This document shows positions 6,853 to 6,872 of a stretch of DNA of 6,872 bases, piece by piece. The notes under the pieces were generated by a model. That model saw only the letters and a program-made list of their open reading frames with translations, was not told the DNA's origin and ran no database searches. Location: NCBI GenBank assembly GCA_002412705.1, contig DHVO01000064.1, positions 1 to 6,872 of the forward strand. Direction: 5' to 3'. The position numbers were made by a program, and so were the translations under genes. The stretch comes from Bacteroidales bacterium UBA5206. Lineage in GTDB: Bacteria; Bacteroidota; Bacteroidia; Bacteroidales; Tenuifilaceae. Every line of letters starts with the position of its first letter. The stretch's first letter is position 1.

Positions 6853-6872
6853 AGTGAAAATGGTTTCTCTTA

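Larger units (their letters stand above)
6704..6872. other. Intergenic region after the operon
   Basis: AT-rich DNA downstream of permease 2. Apart from the weak inverted repeat near its start and the strong terminator, I see no reading frame, RNA gene or repeat in it on either strand. The 20 bases after the terminator are too few to show what follows. Confidence 0.6.

Noticed and set aside
1..6872. CRISPR array, tRNA, rRNA or riboswitch
   Set aside because: No regularly spaced short repeats, no tRNA cloverleaf or rRNA sequence and no recognised riboswitch core were seen; the gaps are short and AT-rich.

Overview
The window looks like chromosomal DNA of a Bacteroidota (Bacteroidales-like) bacterium. 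The reasons are the long fused-dimer FtsX/MacB-type permeases (about 800 residues, eight predicted membrane segments), a lipoprotein resembling the six-bladed beta-propeller lipoproteins common in that phylum, A/T-rich gene leaders without clear Shine-Dalgarno sequences, and a moderately AT-rich composition. The species cannot be named from the sequence alone. All genes lie on the + strand and the layout fits one operon.

Layout. Positions 1-227 are the 3' end of an ABC-transporter ATPase of the LolD/MacB type, cut by the window edge. After a 53-bp gap comes a 460-residue predicted lipoprotein (281-1663). A further 23 bp on is a 796-residue permease (1687-4077). A 246-bp gap follows (4078-4323), which holds a broken copy of the 3' end of the ATPase gene. 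Next is a second, paralogous 792-residue permease (4324-6702). The window closes with a strong bidirectional-looking rho-independent terminator (6814-6852), which probably ends the operon.

How the parts work together. By family knowledge, the ATPase would dimerise under an FtsX/MacB-type permease and drive periplasmic conformational work (efflux, lipoprotein handling or signalling) rather than classic import. Each permease here carries two copies of the four-TM MacB fold, so each could form a complete membrane core alone. The two permeases probably share one ATPase. The propeller lipoprotein is a candidate periplasmic partner, but its role is unknown.

The main observation is the repeat architecture. 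The last part of the ATPase gene (141-215) is repeated without a mismatch at 4147-4221, and the last 70 bases of permease 1 (4009-4078) are repeated with one mismatch at the end of permease 2 (6634-6703). The DNA between these ends is clearly diverged. The region is therefore two tandem units, each running from an ATPase tail to a permease tail, with near-identical edges and different interiors. This suggests duplication followed by loss of the second ATPase, or exchange or conversion of permease cassettes through shared end sequences.
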